64,000 nucleotides of DNA from Paramecium octaurelia (GCA_905182995.1 CAJJDP010000078.1:62001-126000), one strand, 5' to 3'; positions 1-13,100 are shown, counted from the stretch's first letter. The notes: a model not told the origin generated them from the letters alone. A program made the numbers and translations.

Positions 1-1822
1 TCACATTTGTATTCTTATAATGGGTGTGGAATCAAGTATTCTTAAAAGAATTAAAAGAACTTCTCTAAATTTTCATCGCTGAATCCAGTACCAATCTTGC
101 AAGTAGTTTCATATTAATCCATATCTTCATTGTAACAAGCCAACAAATAACTTCCATAAAATCCCTTCCTTTTTCCTGTTCCATAACAAGCACCAATAGG
201 TACTAAATCGAATGTATCAGACAATCCATTATCCAAATAATCCTTTTTTAATTTCAACCAATTAAATGATCTCTTAGCTGGTTCATATTGCGAATTGATC
301 TCCAAAGTCTTGATCATCAAACCTTCACATCCCATTTTGATTGAATTCAATAGAAATTCTTCAATTTCTTCAAAATTTTCTGAATCCCTTGAGGTTGCAA
401 ACTTCAACTTCCCTTCCTCCTCTTTGAATGTCTCTCTCAAAGTCTATCTTCTCTTCTCCAAAGTCTCTTTCAAATAACTTTGCTTATTCAAATACAGCAA
501 ATCAAATATGTATAGACAAACTTGAATTTCAATTTGATTCTAATCCACATTCTTCTTAGCTCTACTCGTGAGTGTTTGGAATGGCAAGATCCTATTATTT
601 GCCACATCATAGGCAACAATTTCAGAATCGATAATGAAACCATCCAAATGCTAATAATGAGTGTGAACATAGTTGACAATATCTGGATATGTTTGTGTCA
701 TGTTTTCTAGATTCCTGGAAAAGATACTCACTTGCCCATTTTCAAAGTGAATCTGCCCTCTTAGTCCATCGTATTTATATTCACATGTAAACTTCATATT
801 TTCGAATCTCTAAAATATCATCTAAATAGATTTCATTGGTTTAGCCAACATTGGTTTACAAGGCACTCCTGGAATTATGTGACACAATTCAGGGACCTCC
901 TTCAAACTTTGAATGCTGAACAGAGTGTCGATAATCTTCTTGTAATTAGGACACTCACACAATGCTTAATTTATTATGCCTTCATAATCCCCCTCCACAT
1001 TTCCCTTATGATACAATTAGAATGCTCGAGCCAAAGCAGCTTGCATTGTCTTCTCAGCTGCTCCGATCTTGAGATTCTTCTCTATGAATCTTACGATATA
1101 CTTGGCCTCAATCGGTTTGGCCATTCTTAGGAGATTGGTCAGAATTCTCTCCTTCTCCAATGAACTTCCTGTGCCTTCTTATTTTTACAATTGCTGGAGA
1201 GTGTTAAATACTTAAATCATTGTTAATTTAACTTCCTCCTTGACTGTCTGAGAAACAAAAAATTTATTCAAGGATGTTTGAGTTGATTTCGATTTTTCAA
1301 TGGCCAAACCCAAATCTCCCAATGTGTTCATTAGTTCTCTCACTTATTTTTCCTTTTCATAGTTATATTTTATATACACTCTTCCCAGACACAGCACTGA
1401 TGGATTTCACGATGATTCCTTGTCCAATACCCAATTCCCATGATTCATAATCGGGTCCCAACTTCAAAATGCTAAACAAGTATGCTGGCACAAATTCTTC
1501 CCTATTTTCTTTCATGATTCTGATGAACAATTTAGCCACTAACTCTTTGATGGCATCCTTCGAATTTTGCCCTTTAATCTCTCCGACCTTTAATATTGAA
1601 AGCACACTCTACTTGTTCGTATAATTCAGCCATATCGATGAATAGAACAGCCCCTTTGATTTCCATATTATGCGATTTGGATTTTGAGGCGCCCAGCTTT
1701 TGTTCTGGCATTAGTTTCTCCTTCTTGAGGTTTTCCTCGATAAATTGTTGTTCCTTGATCTAATCATTTGAATCATCTCCTTTCTTACTTGATTTGAAGA
1801 ATGAGGCAATTTTTTTTTGCAT
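1..1822 (-). CDS. LIG1: ATP-dependent DNA ligase I (3' end off window)
   Basis: Seals nicks between Okazaki fragments in the nucleus. The protein opens M-Q-K-K-I-A-S-F-F, a PIP box (QxxIxxFF) that binds the PCNA clamp. The adenylation motif KYDG lies at 765-776 (Lys about residue 333), followed by RGQIHFENG, an E-[I/V] motif and EGLMIK further on. The N-terminal ligase DNA-binding region precedes it ([19 protein letters not shown]). Two 25-nt introns lie at 1588-1612 and 1353-1377; splicing both keeps one frame from the start at 1822 to base 1. About 590 codons are visible and the C-terminal OB domain is cut by the window edge. The start lies 40 bp from the divergent LRR gene. Family assignment is firm. 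Confidence 0.95.
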
Positions 1823-1862
1823 AAGGGCGGGTTAATAATTTAATTAATTTATAATCATTCGC

Positions 1863-2984
1863 ATGGCTTCCTATAAATCTATTTTAGACGGACTCCTTGA
1901 TTCAGTCTCAAATATTGTGGTGGCCAGGATTCGCACCTTAAAATAAACATACAATGATTCATCTTTGAATCGATTACCTGCTAGTAGTGATACAAAGTTA
2001 TCATTGCTTGGAGCAAAACAATTTCAAACCCTTGCCAATCAAGTTGAACAATTTATGTAGAGTATTTCTCTATCATATCAATAAAGAGTTACTGAACGAA
2101 TTCAACCAAGAGTTGGAAGAACAATACAAGCATTCAATCAATAAGCAATATCAGAGACCGTTAACTGTAAATTACATAACTAAATTAGGGCACTAATGGT
2201 TAAGAATGTCAACGAGAACAAATAAAGGAGGAACAAGAAAAAGGTCTCGTCATCATGTTCCATAATAAGCAATAGGATGATGGCGAAACTACTCTCAAAG
2301 TAATACGATACATTTAATACAGTTTAACCATCTCAAAGATTTCTTGTACTATGATAGCAAAAAGGCCAAATAAGTGCAAAACCTATCGATTGAATTCAAA
2401 TCATAAGGCATGACTGACAATAACATGGAACACTTTATGAAAAAATTCATCCAATTTTATAACATTGAACATTTGAAGCTAAACTTAGGCTGGTACAATT
2501 ATCCCAATACCTCTAGCAACTCATTGACTGTCGTTGGAGCTAGACAATTAGCTGGTTGTTTCACCAATCTGAATCGCTTATCATTCATGGATGTTTCACT
2601 TTACAACAATAAAATTACATGGGAAGGAATCGATGCTTTAATGCATGCTTTCAAACACCTATACAATTTAAAAGATTTAAATTTGGATGTTTCCTGCAAC
2701 CCAATTGGAAACAAAGGATTTGTAATTGTTTCCAAAGCCTTGCCTGAGATGAGGAGATTACGCAAACTCTGGTTATCTGCTTATGATATTGGAGTTAACG
2801 ATGAATCATTTAAAATATTTATAAATGAATTCACTAAATTGCCTCCTTTGCTAATAGCGAAGTTTGATTTTAAAGTGTAAGAATACCTTTCTATTTTAGT
2901 AACCCTTTCAATAAGAAATTAACTCAAGAATTGCAAAAGATAATCCACGAGAAAAAGATTAATAATTACGAGATATTAGTATGA
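1863..2984 (+). CDS. Leucine-rich repeat protein
   Basis: A 342-residue protein of the RNI-like LRR class, probably a protein-interaction scaffold. Repeats are visible in the second half: LKLNLGWYN, LNRLSFMDVSLYNNKI, LKDLNLDVSCNPIGNKG and LRKLWLSAYDIGV. The N-terminal third is polar and helical. Four introns (2062-2086, 2167-2188, 2300-2322, 2877-2899) must be removed; the spliced frame is exactly 343 codons and ends at TGA 2982-2984. It starts at 1863, divergent from the ligase. The partner is unknown. The assignment rests on repeat spacing, not on a recognised ortholog. Confidence 0.85.
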
Positions 2985-3535
2985 TTAGATATAAATTATC
3001 ATCACCTTATAAGCAATAGCTAATATGTTAGGTTCTCATTATATTAGCTTATCTACTCTATTTGTAAGTTCCTTTACTTTCTCATCATTATCAACTCAGA
3101 TTTTCTCGATTGAAATATTTCATATTTATCATATTCTTCAGAGATGCACGTATTTTGATCATGATTACTTAAATATGATACGATTAATTATTAACTTATT
3201 ATATTTATCTACTCCTAAATAATATATCATCGAGTTTTATATATAATAAGTCTGTAGTTCAAATATGTGTTTCTGGTTGTAATTTTATGGTAATAGAGGA
3301 GTCAACAAATGCTTCATTTATTATAAATTTATTAGACCAATAGCAATTGAATTGTATTATCCCTAGGCATAATTTTGAGTTAAACATTAAAATTTTGATA
3401 GATTTTATAATTACTACCAAAATTAGTAGTTTAATTTGATAGTTTCTAGAAGTGGCTTCTCGTATTTCTCAATTATAATTGATCTACTAGAGTAGTCAAC
3501 TTGTTATAATATAATCTTAATTATTATTTAATTAA
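2985..3535. other. Gene-free gap with a giant-family relic
   Basis: No closed gene is visible between the LRR stop and the phosphatase stop. The only recognisable content is the short relic at 3146-3213, described separately. The rest is AT-rich with no conserved motif. Confidence 0.5.
3146..3213 (-). pseudogene. Fragment of the giant membrane-protein family
   Basis: This 68-bp stretch matches the corresponding segment of the copy at 10116-14197 at 65 of 68 positions by direct count. In that family it encodes the conserved stretch LSYLCNDDQNTC. On the minus strand the fragment still reads ...SYLSNHDQNTC. Neighbouring sequence on both sides does not match, so only a shard is present. It may be the remnant of a fourth copy, or a segment transferred by recombination. 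Confidence 0.6.
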
Positions 3536-5037
3536 TCATGGTATATACTCTTTGAACAAGGTCTCTAATAACTAAATTGGATCTTTGAACTCTCCAAATC
3601 TATCTAGTTTCAGATACTGTTAATTAAACTATCTCACATCCTTTGCATACTTCATAGCCATTAGGTAATTTTGTAAATAAAGTAATTCCTATGAATACTC
3701 CATAATATCTCATACTTAATCAGATTTATTATCATAGAAATTCAGGATCGGAATACCATTTAATTGCTACAAACAAAATGAATATGCAGCATTATCTACT
3801 AGTACCAGATCCGATAACTGTCTATTTCCAATGACTCTAACCAAAAACAATCACTGAATACCTTAGATCCTTAACATAAGCTCCTTCTTCAGTCTATACA
3901 CAACTCTCTCTGAAGAATCGATGCGATATCCATTATTTTGTTGGATCCAAATAATCAATCACAACATTTGCATAACAAGAATGTGAAGCAGTAAATACAA
4001 TCAATTCAAAATGTCGACTCAAAGTCTATAAAACTTATTGCGCATAAGGTCTTATGTTAATGGATGCCTAATTCAAACCAATATGATACTTCAATCACTT
4101 CTCCTGTGGGAAATCTTATAGGTAAAATGACATCTCCTGGCACTTTTACTGACTCATTGCAATGAATTAAAGTTTCATCTAAATCAAAAACTATAGTTTT
4201 TTTTAATGAAATCGAAGGCAGGTTTACTCTCTTCTCCTCATACTACTAAGAATTCATCATCTTTGAATACTGAGCAGCTGATATTGATTAAAGTAAATGT
4301 TCCCTCACCTATTATATTGGTTTCGTGATTTCTGGTGTCATATAACACCTAATCACAGATGAAATATAATATAGAAATTGAGTTTCAGACCTCGTTGATC
4401 TTTCTCTGTAATTGTTTGAAAATGCTATCCTCTAACTCAATCCCTTAGCTGATTCAGGATGAATTTAGATTATCTTTTAGATGTTCGTTTCAGCGCTTGT
4501 TTTCTATTAAGTTACAAAGGTTGAAAGGGATGGCTTCTTATTGAGATTGTCATTTGATATTGCTCTTGGATCATGTACTAAAGTGCTTGATTTTTATTTA
4601 TTTTGCATTTAGTTTAAATCAAGATCATTTTTACTGATTTTTGGTTTATTAATGTTCTGCTATTATTGTTATTATTGCTCAGTAGTTTTAGTATTAAAAA
4701 ATCTGGACGCCAAACCTTGCTAAGTTTGTCTCTAACTATTATCGATATGAGATTTGATATTAATGATCTTCTATTCTAAATATGACAACTTGTCTTATAA
4801 TTTTCCATACTCAAAGATCTCTTTCGTGTTTGGTTTCTGATTAATAGTATCTTATTGATTGGATCTGATTTCCATGTTCTCCTTCTGATCCTTATACTAA
4901 AAATGTTATTTGCTCAATTGAGTTGAACTCTTCATCTGTGTTAATTATTTTATTTAGTTAACCGAACTAGGCCTCGATTGTTCTGGGATATACCTTCCCA
5001 AATTCTTTTCGGATAATGGTCTTCTCATTTCATACAT
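3536..5037 (-). CDS. SCP/FCP1-type (NIF domain) phosphatase
   Basis: A HAD-superfamily Ser/Thr phosphatase like the RNA polymerase II CTD small phosphatases. The catalytic DxDxT signature appears as VFDLDETLIHC near residue 285. It is followed by RPYAQQVL, FELIVFTASHSCYANVVIDYLDP, RESCV and the late motif LSDLVLVDNAAYSF, where the usual DD/DN acid pair sits. The first 280 residues are a polar, Gln-rich tail with little predicted structure. Three introns (4068-4089, 3837-3861, 3689-3715) are needed; the spliced frame is 476 codons ending at TGA. All catalytic signatures look intact. The substrate cannot be told from sequence. Confidence 0.92.
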
Positions 5038-5185
5038 GTGAACGGTAAAATTTTAATTTTTAAATTAATTAGTGTTATTCATTTTTTAATTGCTCATATC
5101 AATCAATATAATTTTACATTATATTACAAAATTTACTTAAAAAAATGAGATTTATAATAATTTATAAAGGAATGAACTTAAATAA

Positions 5186-5464
5186 TCATATTTGTTAATT
5201 TAGATATTTTTATTAAAGTTCATGCATCTTGTCCTTTGCTTTTTATTCTTAAAAAAATGAATCTACAAATACAATATCAAATATTTTGTCTTCTCCTTCT
5301 CTTTTTAATAGAAAAATCCTTAATTTATAATAAAGTCCCTAGGTTATTTAAAAGCCATAAACACCATTCTTTGTTTTTTCAATGCTTCGATGACGCAATC
5401 TTGTAAATATATATGTACTTTCATTCATGCGCGCCAAGAGTTCTTCTTCTATAGATATTTCCAT
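5186..5464 (-). CDS. Small protein, paralog of the 5635-5901 gene
   Basis: An intron-free 92-residue protein of unknown function that uses TAA and TAG as Gln. It has an acidic start (MEISIEEELL), a basic central segment and a helical charged end. Its core GFQITQGLYYKLR matches GFMITQGLWIKLR in the next gene, as does YIFTRLRHRS against PYFTSLLHSS. The pair therefore looks like a tandem duplication. No membrane segment or known domain is visible. Confidence 0.7.
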
Positions 5465-5634
5465 AATATTAATAATAAGCTATTTTCGTATGCATATTTC
5501 AATACTTATTTTTTTATGATAGAATTAGAGATAATTTAAAAAAAGTATAAACAAATCTTTGGAACTATTAAGATAAAACCTACACAACATATAGTTTAAT
5601 AAGATCATATTTATTTTAAAATGGATGAAACTTA

Positions 5635-5901
5635 TCAAGTGATATTTAGGGCCTCCTTAATTTTCTCTATCTTAGCTTGAGCTTCCTCAATATTTTTGAA
5701 TTCATGTTCATCTGGTTCTGGAATACAAACTTTGAGAGGGATGGCAAAGCAAAAATATACTCTAAGTTTAATCCATAAACCTTGAGTGATCATGAAACCA
5801 CAAAAGCCAAAGTTAGTTTTTATTATACTAGAATGAAGTAAACTAGTGAAATAGGGTTTGTCCCTATCCATTTTTATTTAGAGCTAACTTTTAGCAGACA
5901 T
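5635..5901 (-). CDS. Small protein, paralog of the 5186-5464 gene
   Basis: An 88-residue protein of unknown function. The start at 5901 (MSAKSQL) is preferred over the downstream Met at 5871. It makes the distance to the shared GFxITQGLxxKLR core equal to that in the neighbouring paralog. The C-terminus (EEAQAKIEKIKEALNIT) is a charged helix. Both genes lie on the same strand, 170 bp apart, each with its own short flanks. Confidence 0.7.
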
Positions 5902-6769
5902 TGACTCAAATTTGTATATATATTTTTATTTTCTTATCACTATTGATTTGATCAATAATAATTTCTTTTTGATAGAATTATCATTTTTTGATAATTATTC
6001 ATCTAATTTGCTTTCAGTCTTCTATCTGCATCTCAAATAAGTGGAACTAGCAGTTTATGGTATATAAAAATTATTTTTTATCTTTATTTTCTAGATTTCA
6101 AAACTATGCAAATAGCTTAACTTTTTGCGTATAATTCATTGAGTATATATAAATCTTGTTTTGTAATTAAATTTTGCTTTTCAATTGTGACATCCGATAA
6201 AACAATTAGGTAGTTAATAAGTGTACAATAGGTCTACATATTTATAAGTGCTTCACTAGAACTTGAGTAAATTTAAATCCCAATTTATTAATCGAGAAAC
6301 AGTGCAATAAAATGCAGCCCTTTTATCTGCTTTCAAGATCATTTTTTATGAATGCATTCTAAAGGAGCAATAATTGATAAATAAAACCTTCACACTTCTA
6401 ATTTCTCGTATTTTTAAGGATGTTTACAATAAATTATTTTTATAAAATATTGTTTGAGATAAATAATATACTTTTATATTGAACTATCTTATATTTAAAA
6501 TTTTGGTATTCTTTTTTGATTAATGCCTTTTTAATAATTGTAGGAGAATATTTAATAGATGTCCAATTCACCTGAGTCACTATCAGATCAGAATCATTCA
6601 TAATTCAAATATATTAAATTATTTTTTATATTCTAAGAATTCTGCTGATATGTTTTGAATATTATGAATATCATATGTCTCATTTTTATTAATTTTGATG
6701 TTGACTTGAATTTAGAATATTAGTGATAATTATAGATGATTATATTAATGATGCAAATGATTAAATTTT
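5902..6769. other. AT-rich gap, no supported gene
   Basis: Both strands were read. A 30-codon open stretch on the plus strand at about 6560-6650 (MSNSPESLSDQN...) ends in TGA and has no partner exon. Nothing else stands out. Confidence 0.4.
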
Positions 6770-6871
6770 TCATTCTTCATGGGCATGACTGGGTTATGTT
6801 CCCTTAATCATCCAACAGACATAAGCTGGGTATCCTAATTAGAGAGCTCTTAGCGATCTGAAAAACCACAT
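6770..6871 (-). CDS. Very small ORF, 33 residues
   Basis: Reads MWFFRSLRALQLGYPAY and continues through VCWMIKGTQ to a His/Glu-rich end before TGA. It has a single hydrophobic centre, as in tiny mitochondrial membrane subunits, but no family is recognised. It is less AT-rich than its surroundings, which is the main reason to list it. It lies 39 bp beyond the stop of the MYB gene on the same strand. It could be chance, or one exon of a longer gene. Confidence 0.3.
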
Positions 6872-6910
6872 GTTTTGATTTAATTCTAAATAAAAAATAT
6901 TAATAATTAA

Positions 6911-8195
6911 TCATTAATCTCCAGAGGAGAACTTGAATCTTTGTTTGTTAGATTTGACTTTCCCTTAATTATCAGTTATGAAATTAGAAATAGTAATCAA
7001 CTACTATGATTTTGTAATATTATTAATAGGAACTTCAATTTCCTATGCATATTATTTGTTCAATTCTTGAGTCAAAGACTTTGAATCTAACGATAGTTTA
7101 TCTAATAAGCCGCAAAAGCTATTTGATCTTGATATCTTTTAGGATTGGCACTCTTCACTTTTCACTGATTAGTCACCCTAATAGTAACTATAACACATTT
7201 AATATTGTTGCTGTGCCAAGTAGTACTAATATTGGTATATCAAATATTATTGTTATTACAAGTAATTGATGTTCCCATCTAGACAGATTACTTTTTATGG
7301 TTTTTCTTCCTACATATATCCATTAGAAGTAGTACTACTTTGTTGGAGAATTAACTTTTATATTATGTTGTTTATTAGAACACCTATTTCTTGCTATTAT
7401 TAATATCCCTTCGTTTCCTTATTGATTAGACTCTTAAATCTATTTTTTACTTAATTTTCAGTTCTATTCTTCATTTTATAAGAGATCTTGGACCATTTCA
7501 GACCTTCAGATTGAGCTAACTTCATCAAACAGAGATCTTCCTCTGGTTTCCAATTGCTCCTAAAAATAGACTCTCTTTTGAATTTACCTATTTATTTGAG
7601 GATCTAAATAATTGTTCCATCTTTCTCGACATTATTTGGCTTTCTTAAAATATCTCCCATTTGATTTCATGAATATCTAAAATTGTATTTCGTGCCATTT
7701 CAATATTTTGCTATTCTCTACTTCCTCCTTCAACATTTGCTCTTCTTCTTAAGTCCATTGCAATCTATCTTCTCTTGCAATCACATGACATAGCCATTTA
7801 TATTAACAATTTAATCGATTTTTGAATTTTATCAACGTCTCAACCATCTCCCAATCATTCTAAATATTCAATATTCCATTACCATTTTTAAAAGATTCAT
7901 TTTATTCATCGTGCAATATGATATCACAATCCAAATCAATATTTTCCATTCTTGGTCTGTCCATTAGGTTTGTGAGTGCATTTAAAGGAAATTCCTACAT
8001 TATGTGTGATCCTTACTTTTGATCCTCAAATGCATAAAAGTTTTGCACTTCAGCGAATGTTATCACATTCTGAGTTAATCTAAAATCGACTAGTTTTGAA
8101 TACTGGGCCAAATTGATATTCCATTCCTCCTAACCAAGACTCTTGAAGTAATCCAGAAGTATACTTCCATTAGATTTTACAGATTAAGATTACAT
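6911..8195 (-). CDS. Three-repeat MYB-like DNA-binding protein
   Basis: A 418-residue nuclear protein, probably a transcription or chromatin factor. A first degenerate repeat starts at NDWEMVETLIKFKNRL (about residue 116). A second runs from LQWTQEEEQMLKEEV to AKQCRERWNNYLDPQ (about 145-200). A third runs from NWKPEEDLCLMKLA to NRTENQVKNRFKSL (about 203-250). Spaced Trp residues and the recognition-helix pattern are visible in the last two. One 28-nt intron at 7560-7587 sits exactly between repeats two and three. The C-terminal third is Gln/Tyr-rich, typical of a flexible activation or interaction tail. The spliced frame is 419 codons. Confidence 0.9.
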
Positions 8196-10115
8196 TTAAT
8201 ATTTATCACAATAAAATATGACCCATGAATCTAAATTCAAAGATTTTTTTCACTAAATCAGTTTAATAATTTCCATTTATACTTATATATACGGTACAAT
8301 TATTTATAAATCATAAATTATGATGTTCCCCAATTCAATACTGATGTCATCAATTTGAATTATGCCAACCTCACCTTAATATTTAATTTAACATTTTATA
8401 ATAACACAAATAAACTATGATTTTTTTAATCAATCAAATTATGTAAATTTCAATGTTTATTCTTCATTTGTTGACTTCATACTAAATTTATTGACTAATA
8501 TTAAAACGAAATTTTATTATAATTTAATAGCCATCACTGTTTTTTCAATTTTACTATTGTTTTTATCTCTCCGCCTATGCGGAGTCAATTAGTAGTAGTA
8601 GCACCTCACTTTTTCGGTTTAAGGTGTTGAAATATATATCATAATTCGTATAACAAAATATTATAAAAATTTATTAAATTTATAACATTATAATTGTTAT
8701 TTCAATTTCGTTTGTTTAAGAAAATGTTAATACACTATTAAATTATATTTATAAACTATTCTACATATTTGTATGATCTTCTAAGAAATTTCTTTATAAT
8801 ACTTCAATCTTCACTCTAATTGAGAACATCTTGGTGATTCTCATAATTTCAAGAATTGGTCTATTTTTAGAAGGCAGTAAAAAGGAAACTTTGTATTCTT
8901 GTTCCTTTTTGTTCCTCAAATGATTTTTAATACAATTTATTTAAAAGAAATTAATCTTGAATCTCATCTAACTCTATTATAGGGTTTAATTAATAAGTTA
9001 GCCTAAGTGATCATAATTTTGTGAAATATTACCATATTAATTGTGTTACTCTTAATCCAAAAAATTGTATATTCATGCAATTATATCAATAATATTTTAT
9101 TCTTTTAAATTTATTTTCTTGGTCTCATTTATCATTTTCAGACTTCTCAATTCTGAAAAAAATTTACTCAATAAAATTTAACCTGGAAGGTCCTAATTCT
9201 GTACTAAGTCATATTCATTTAAGTACATATTTCATCAATGAAAAAATTAAGAAATATTGTCAAAAATTAACAATTTAGCATTTTCAAATATCATCTTAAG
9301 AGTTTCATTCCTATAAAACTAAATAAATTTATATTTTATTTGATATTCTAGTCCATTTTAAAAAATCTCCAGATTGGCATTTCGTATTTATCAAAAACTA
9401 TTGTTATCACAATGCGTAATAATAATTCTAAGAATTAACAATGATTATACTAACATTTTAATCATTATTAATATTTAATCCTGTTATATTAGAGACAAAT
9501 TAAAGTTATAATTTTTCATAATTGGAAAACTCATTCCTCTATTTATTCAAGTACATTTCATCCCATATATTTGAATCAACGTGTTATTATTTCCCTAAAA
9601 TAAAGCTGCTGCTCTGATATCTTCAGCTATATCTATATATGTTATAATAATAATATGATATAACTATTAGATGAAATTACTTAATAAATATAAAATTAGA
9701 TTTCAATTTAAAATAAATTGAACATACCATAAAAATGTAAATAATCGAAAATAATGCTATTTTAATTAAAATAATTGATTTAAATTGAAATGAACATAAT
9801 TATTAGTAAATTTGTAATTTTCAGAAATAACTTTTTTATTTAATGAAATAATACTTGATAATGATTAAGGAACTAGATATAAATAAATCATCATCTCAAT
9901 ATCTAGCTGTGATTTGATACAAGGATTTTATGATGTCCATAAATTATAATAAATAAAAGTTATGTTTAAATGAGACTTTTTCCAAATAATAATAAGATAT
10001 AATTCTGTTAATTGAATATAGTTGAAGAATATAAAATCATTCTTAATCTTTATCATAATAACTAAAACAAAGGTTAAGGATCTTGAATTTATTGAAATAC
10101 TTAAAATTTATAATA
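8196..10115. other. 1.9-kb AT-rich gap
   Basis: No closed gene was found. The minus strand around 9412-9650 is open for about 70 codons (VDSNIWDEMYLNKQRNEF) but has no convincing start. It may be a decayed exon. A GC-rich hairpin pair at 8569-8626 is listed separately. Confidence 0.4.
8569..8626. ncRNA. Possible structured RNA (two hairpins)
   Basis: In a very AT-rich gap, CTCCGC-CTAT-GCGGAG forms a perfect 6-bp stem with a 4-base loop at 8569-8584. CACCT/AGGTG at 8602-8626 forms a second 5-bp stem with a 15-base loop. No tRNA, snRNA or telomerase RNA landmark was recognised, and strand and ends are unknown. This is a candidate only. Confidence 0.22.
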
Positions 10116-13100
10116 TCATAATTCGACTTCTGAATAAATAAACCCAACCCTCTTAGTCCTTTTTCTAAATCTAAAGTAGAAAAATATAAGCAGTATAATA
10201 ATTATGGAAAGTAACATATAAACAGATGGACCAAAGTTAAAATGAAATTCTGGAGGCAGGTGAAATTGAATCTCATATGTACCATTTGAAAATTCATTCT
10301 AGCAAAATATAGAAATGTTCATGTAATTATTTTTTGTATTAGCAATACAAGTTAAATTCCAAGTACCTATTGGGTAATTATATATACTTTTGTTATAAAA
10401 GTATATGGCTGTTCCATATTCATATTATTCATTCAAAATCATTACATAATCAGATATTGTCGCATTAAATGAACCCTACATTAAAATGGGTACCTTTAAA
10501 TTATCATCAAAGAGATCATTTAAATAATAGACTCCATTTATGTATGCGTTATTCTATGTAAATTATTGCATCAAAACCCTATTCTAATAAAGAAAATTCC
10601 CTGTATTATTTAAATAACCAAAATTTGGGGTAGTTCTAAGGCCTATTCCATTGTAATAATTTTGATTCAATTCCTAATATGCTCGTAACCTTACTTCAAC
10701 TATGAAACTCAAATAAATATTGCTCACAAGTATCATTAAAATATTGGGTTGTGCTTGCAAAATTAAAACCATTATATATTATATTTAAGTTGGTAAAAAA
10801 TATTCACAAAGGCAGGCAAATTAAATATCAATATAAGTTATGCTTCCTATTTCAATGACTGAATCATTAATTACCATCATTCGATTGTAGACTAGAAAGC
10901 TCTAAGTATATAAAACACTTATTTATTATAATTAATCATTTTGAAGCTTGTTTGGTACCAATGCAATAGAAAAATCTTGACAAATTCCATGTTTCTATCT
11001 GTCTATTTCCAATAAGCTATTCTTTGTTTAGTTAAACCAATACAATTATTATTATGATGAATTTTACAATCTACCTAAAATAAAAATTTGGTTTAAAAGG
11101 GTGTTTATTTTTGAAAGATTTTAAAATAATATGGGCAATTTAGTAGTTTCGTTTAATATTATATTGCCTTCACAATTTAAAGTAAAATTAAGCAAATATT
11201 ATGAAGTACTATTTTCACAAATTGAATATAATGAGTAGCCATCTGATACTGATTTTAGACATTAATTAAAATTTAGATATGAATAGCTTAAATTTGATAT
11301 GGAAGTAAAGTCACAATTAAAAGTTTAAATATAAGAGTTATTCTGTAAAGCAAAACATTCGTTATTTATTGAAGTAATTAAAGAGTAGTTGCTATAATTA
11401 GGAATGCTGGTAGAATTTTGATAATTTAATTGAGTTACACTACAATATTTGTTTAAATCATTATTTTAAATTAATTTTTTTGATTCGCATAATCCAGCTT
11501 ATCTATCAAGAATTACATTCATTGGATAAGAGAAATTTTTAGAACCAGGAATTATGTTATCTAAATTTAAATCTATAGATAAATTTCTTTAATTCAAAAA
11601 TACTGTGAAATTTGAATATAAAACAATACTTTAATTAGGAGTCTATTATAAGGCCTTCTCGTTTAATGCAGAAGTTACATTATAATTAAAAATAAATTCT
11701 GGGTATTTTATTGAATTGTTAAAGTCTTCATTGTAAAATTCCCCAGATATCCTAAATTGTTATTTACTTTAAAGTTGAAAAATTGTATTGTTTGAAAGAA
11801 TTATCATTGATGAGAGATATTGATTTTAAGGCGAATAATAGTATTAGTTTTTAATTGCCTAAGCACATTAAATTGGCGAAGTTAATTTTAACATATAATA
11901 TAAACTCATATGATATGGTAAGGAAGGATTATAAGCATAAACAGTGTAATTACTAAACGTAACATATAAGAATAGGTTATCTGATTATATTGTTACTTCA
12001 CTATCTACATTTACACTATATAGATTCTTTACAAAATAGTATATTGGTAGATTTTATACATTATAAACTTAAAAGCACGTATTTTGATCATCATTACATA
12101 AATATGATAAGATTAATTATTAACTTATTATATTTATCTACTTTATTTTGTAATTGACTTTAATTAATGAAATTGGTATTGGAATGCTATTATAATCAAT
12201 TGAAATTATTATCACTTCATTTATATTGTTTATATATAATAAAGATGACAATAATTATGTATTCACTACTATTTATATTGGATTGAATTCTATATTATTG
12301 AACAATTTATTTATTGATGATTAATTTAAAGTAAAAGTATTTGTAAAATCAAATGTCATTATTTCAATTTATTGATGTGCAATTAGAATTATAACATTAT
12401 TGTATGTAAGTAAAAAATCCGAAAATTATGAATTAAAAGAATAATTTGAATAACTAATTATACTATTATTAGAATTATAGTATTAAAACAAATAGATTTC
12501 ATTATTAGCACTTAGTCCTATAATCATCATTTAAGGATAAATGCTATAAGCAACTTTTAAAAAACTAGCATTTACACTAATGTTTATTGAACATATCTAA
12601 CTGAATTAGTAGATAGATGTACTGTACTAGAAACTGGTAAATAAAATATCGATTGAATAATTATTATATCCTATCAAATATTAGGTAACCAATTCATTCT
12701 AAATTGAATTTAACTACAAAGATTATACTAAGTAATATCTTGAATTAATTTGACCAGATTGTTGCAGTGTCATTAATGTAAAAGTTAAAGGTATTCCTTC
12801 TGGATTTTGTTTATATTGTAATAATTATCCTGAAAAACTATCAAAGTTGTTTGTAATATTAAGTTCCAATGAAGTCTAATTTTAAGGAAAATTTTAATTA
12901 AACATTACATAGATATTTGTATCATTCTAAGGTAATACCTAAAGTTAAATGTTAGAGTAAGTGTAAGTTTTTTATCCTTGATTCTGACATAAAAGTATAA
13001 ATGTATAATTATTTCCAGCAGATTCTAAGTTAGTTAAATTGATTTAAAACGAAGGAAATTAAATTTTATAAGTTATTATCTGCTAATTAAATGAAAATAA

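Noticed and set aside
4381-4430. A 42-nt intron in the phosphatase gene giving an alternative N-terminal frame
   Set aside because: It exceeds the local intron range and breaks the frame leading into the DLDETL motif, which reads through without it.
6781-6871. Possible small RNA with an AGAGCTCT palindrome
   Set aside because: The same bases are an open 33-residue frame, and no stable RNA fold was evident by eye.
8196-10115. Unexcised germline (IES) sequence to explain the AT-rich gap
   Set aside because: No TA-bounded ends interrupt a gene here, and coding frames elsewhere in the window are uninterrupted, so there is no positive evidence.
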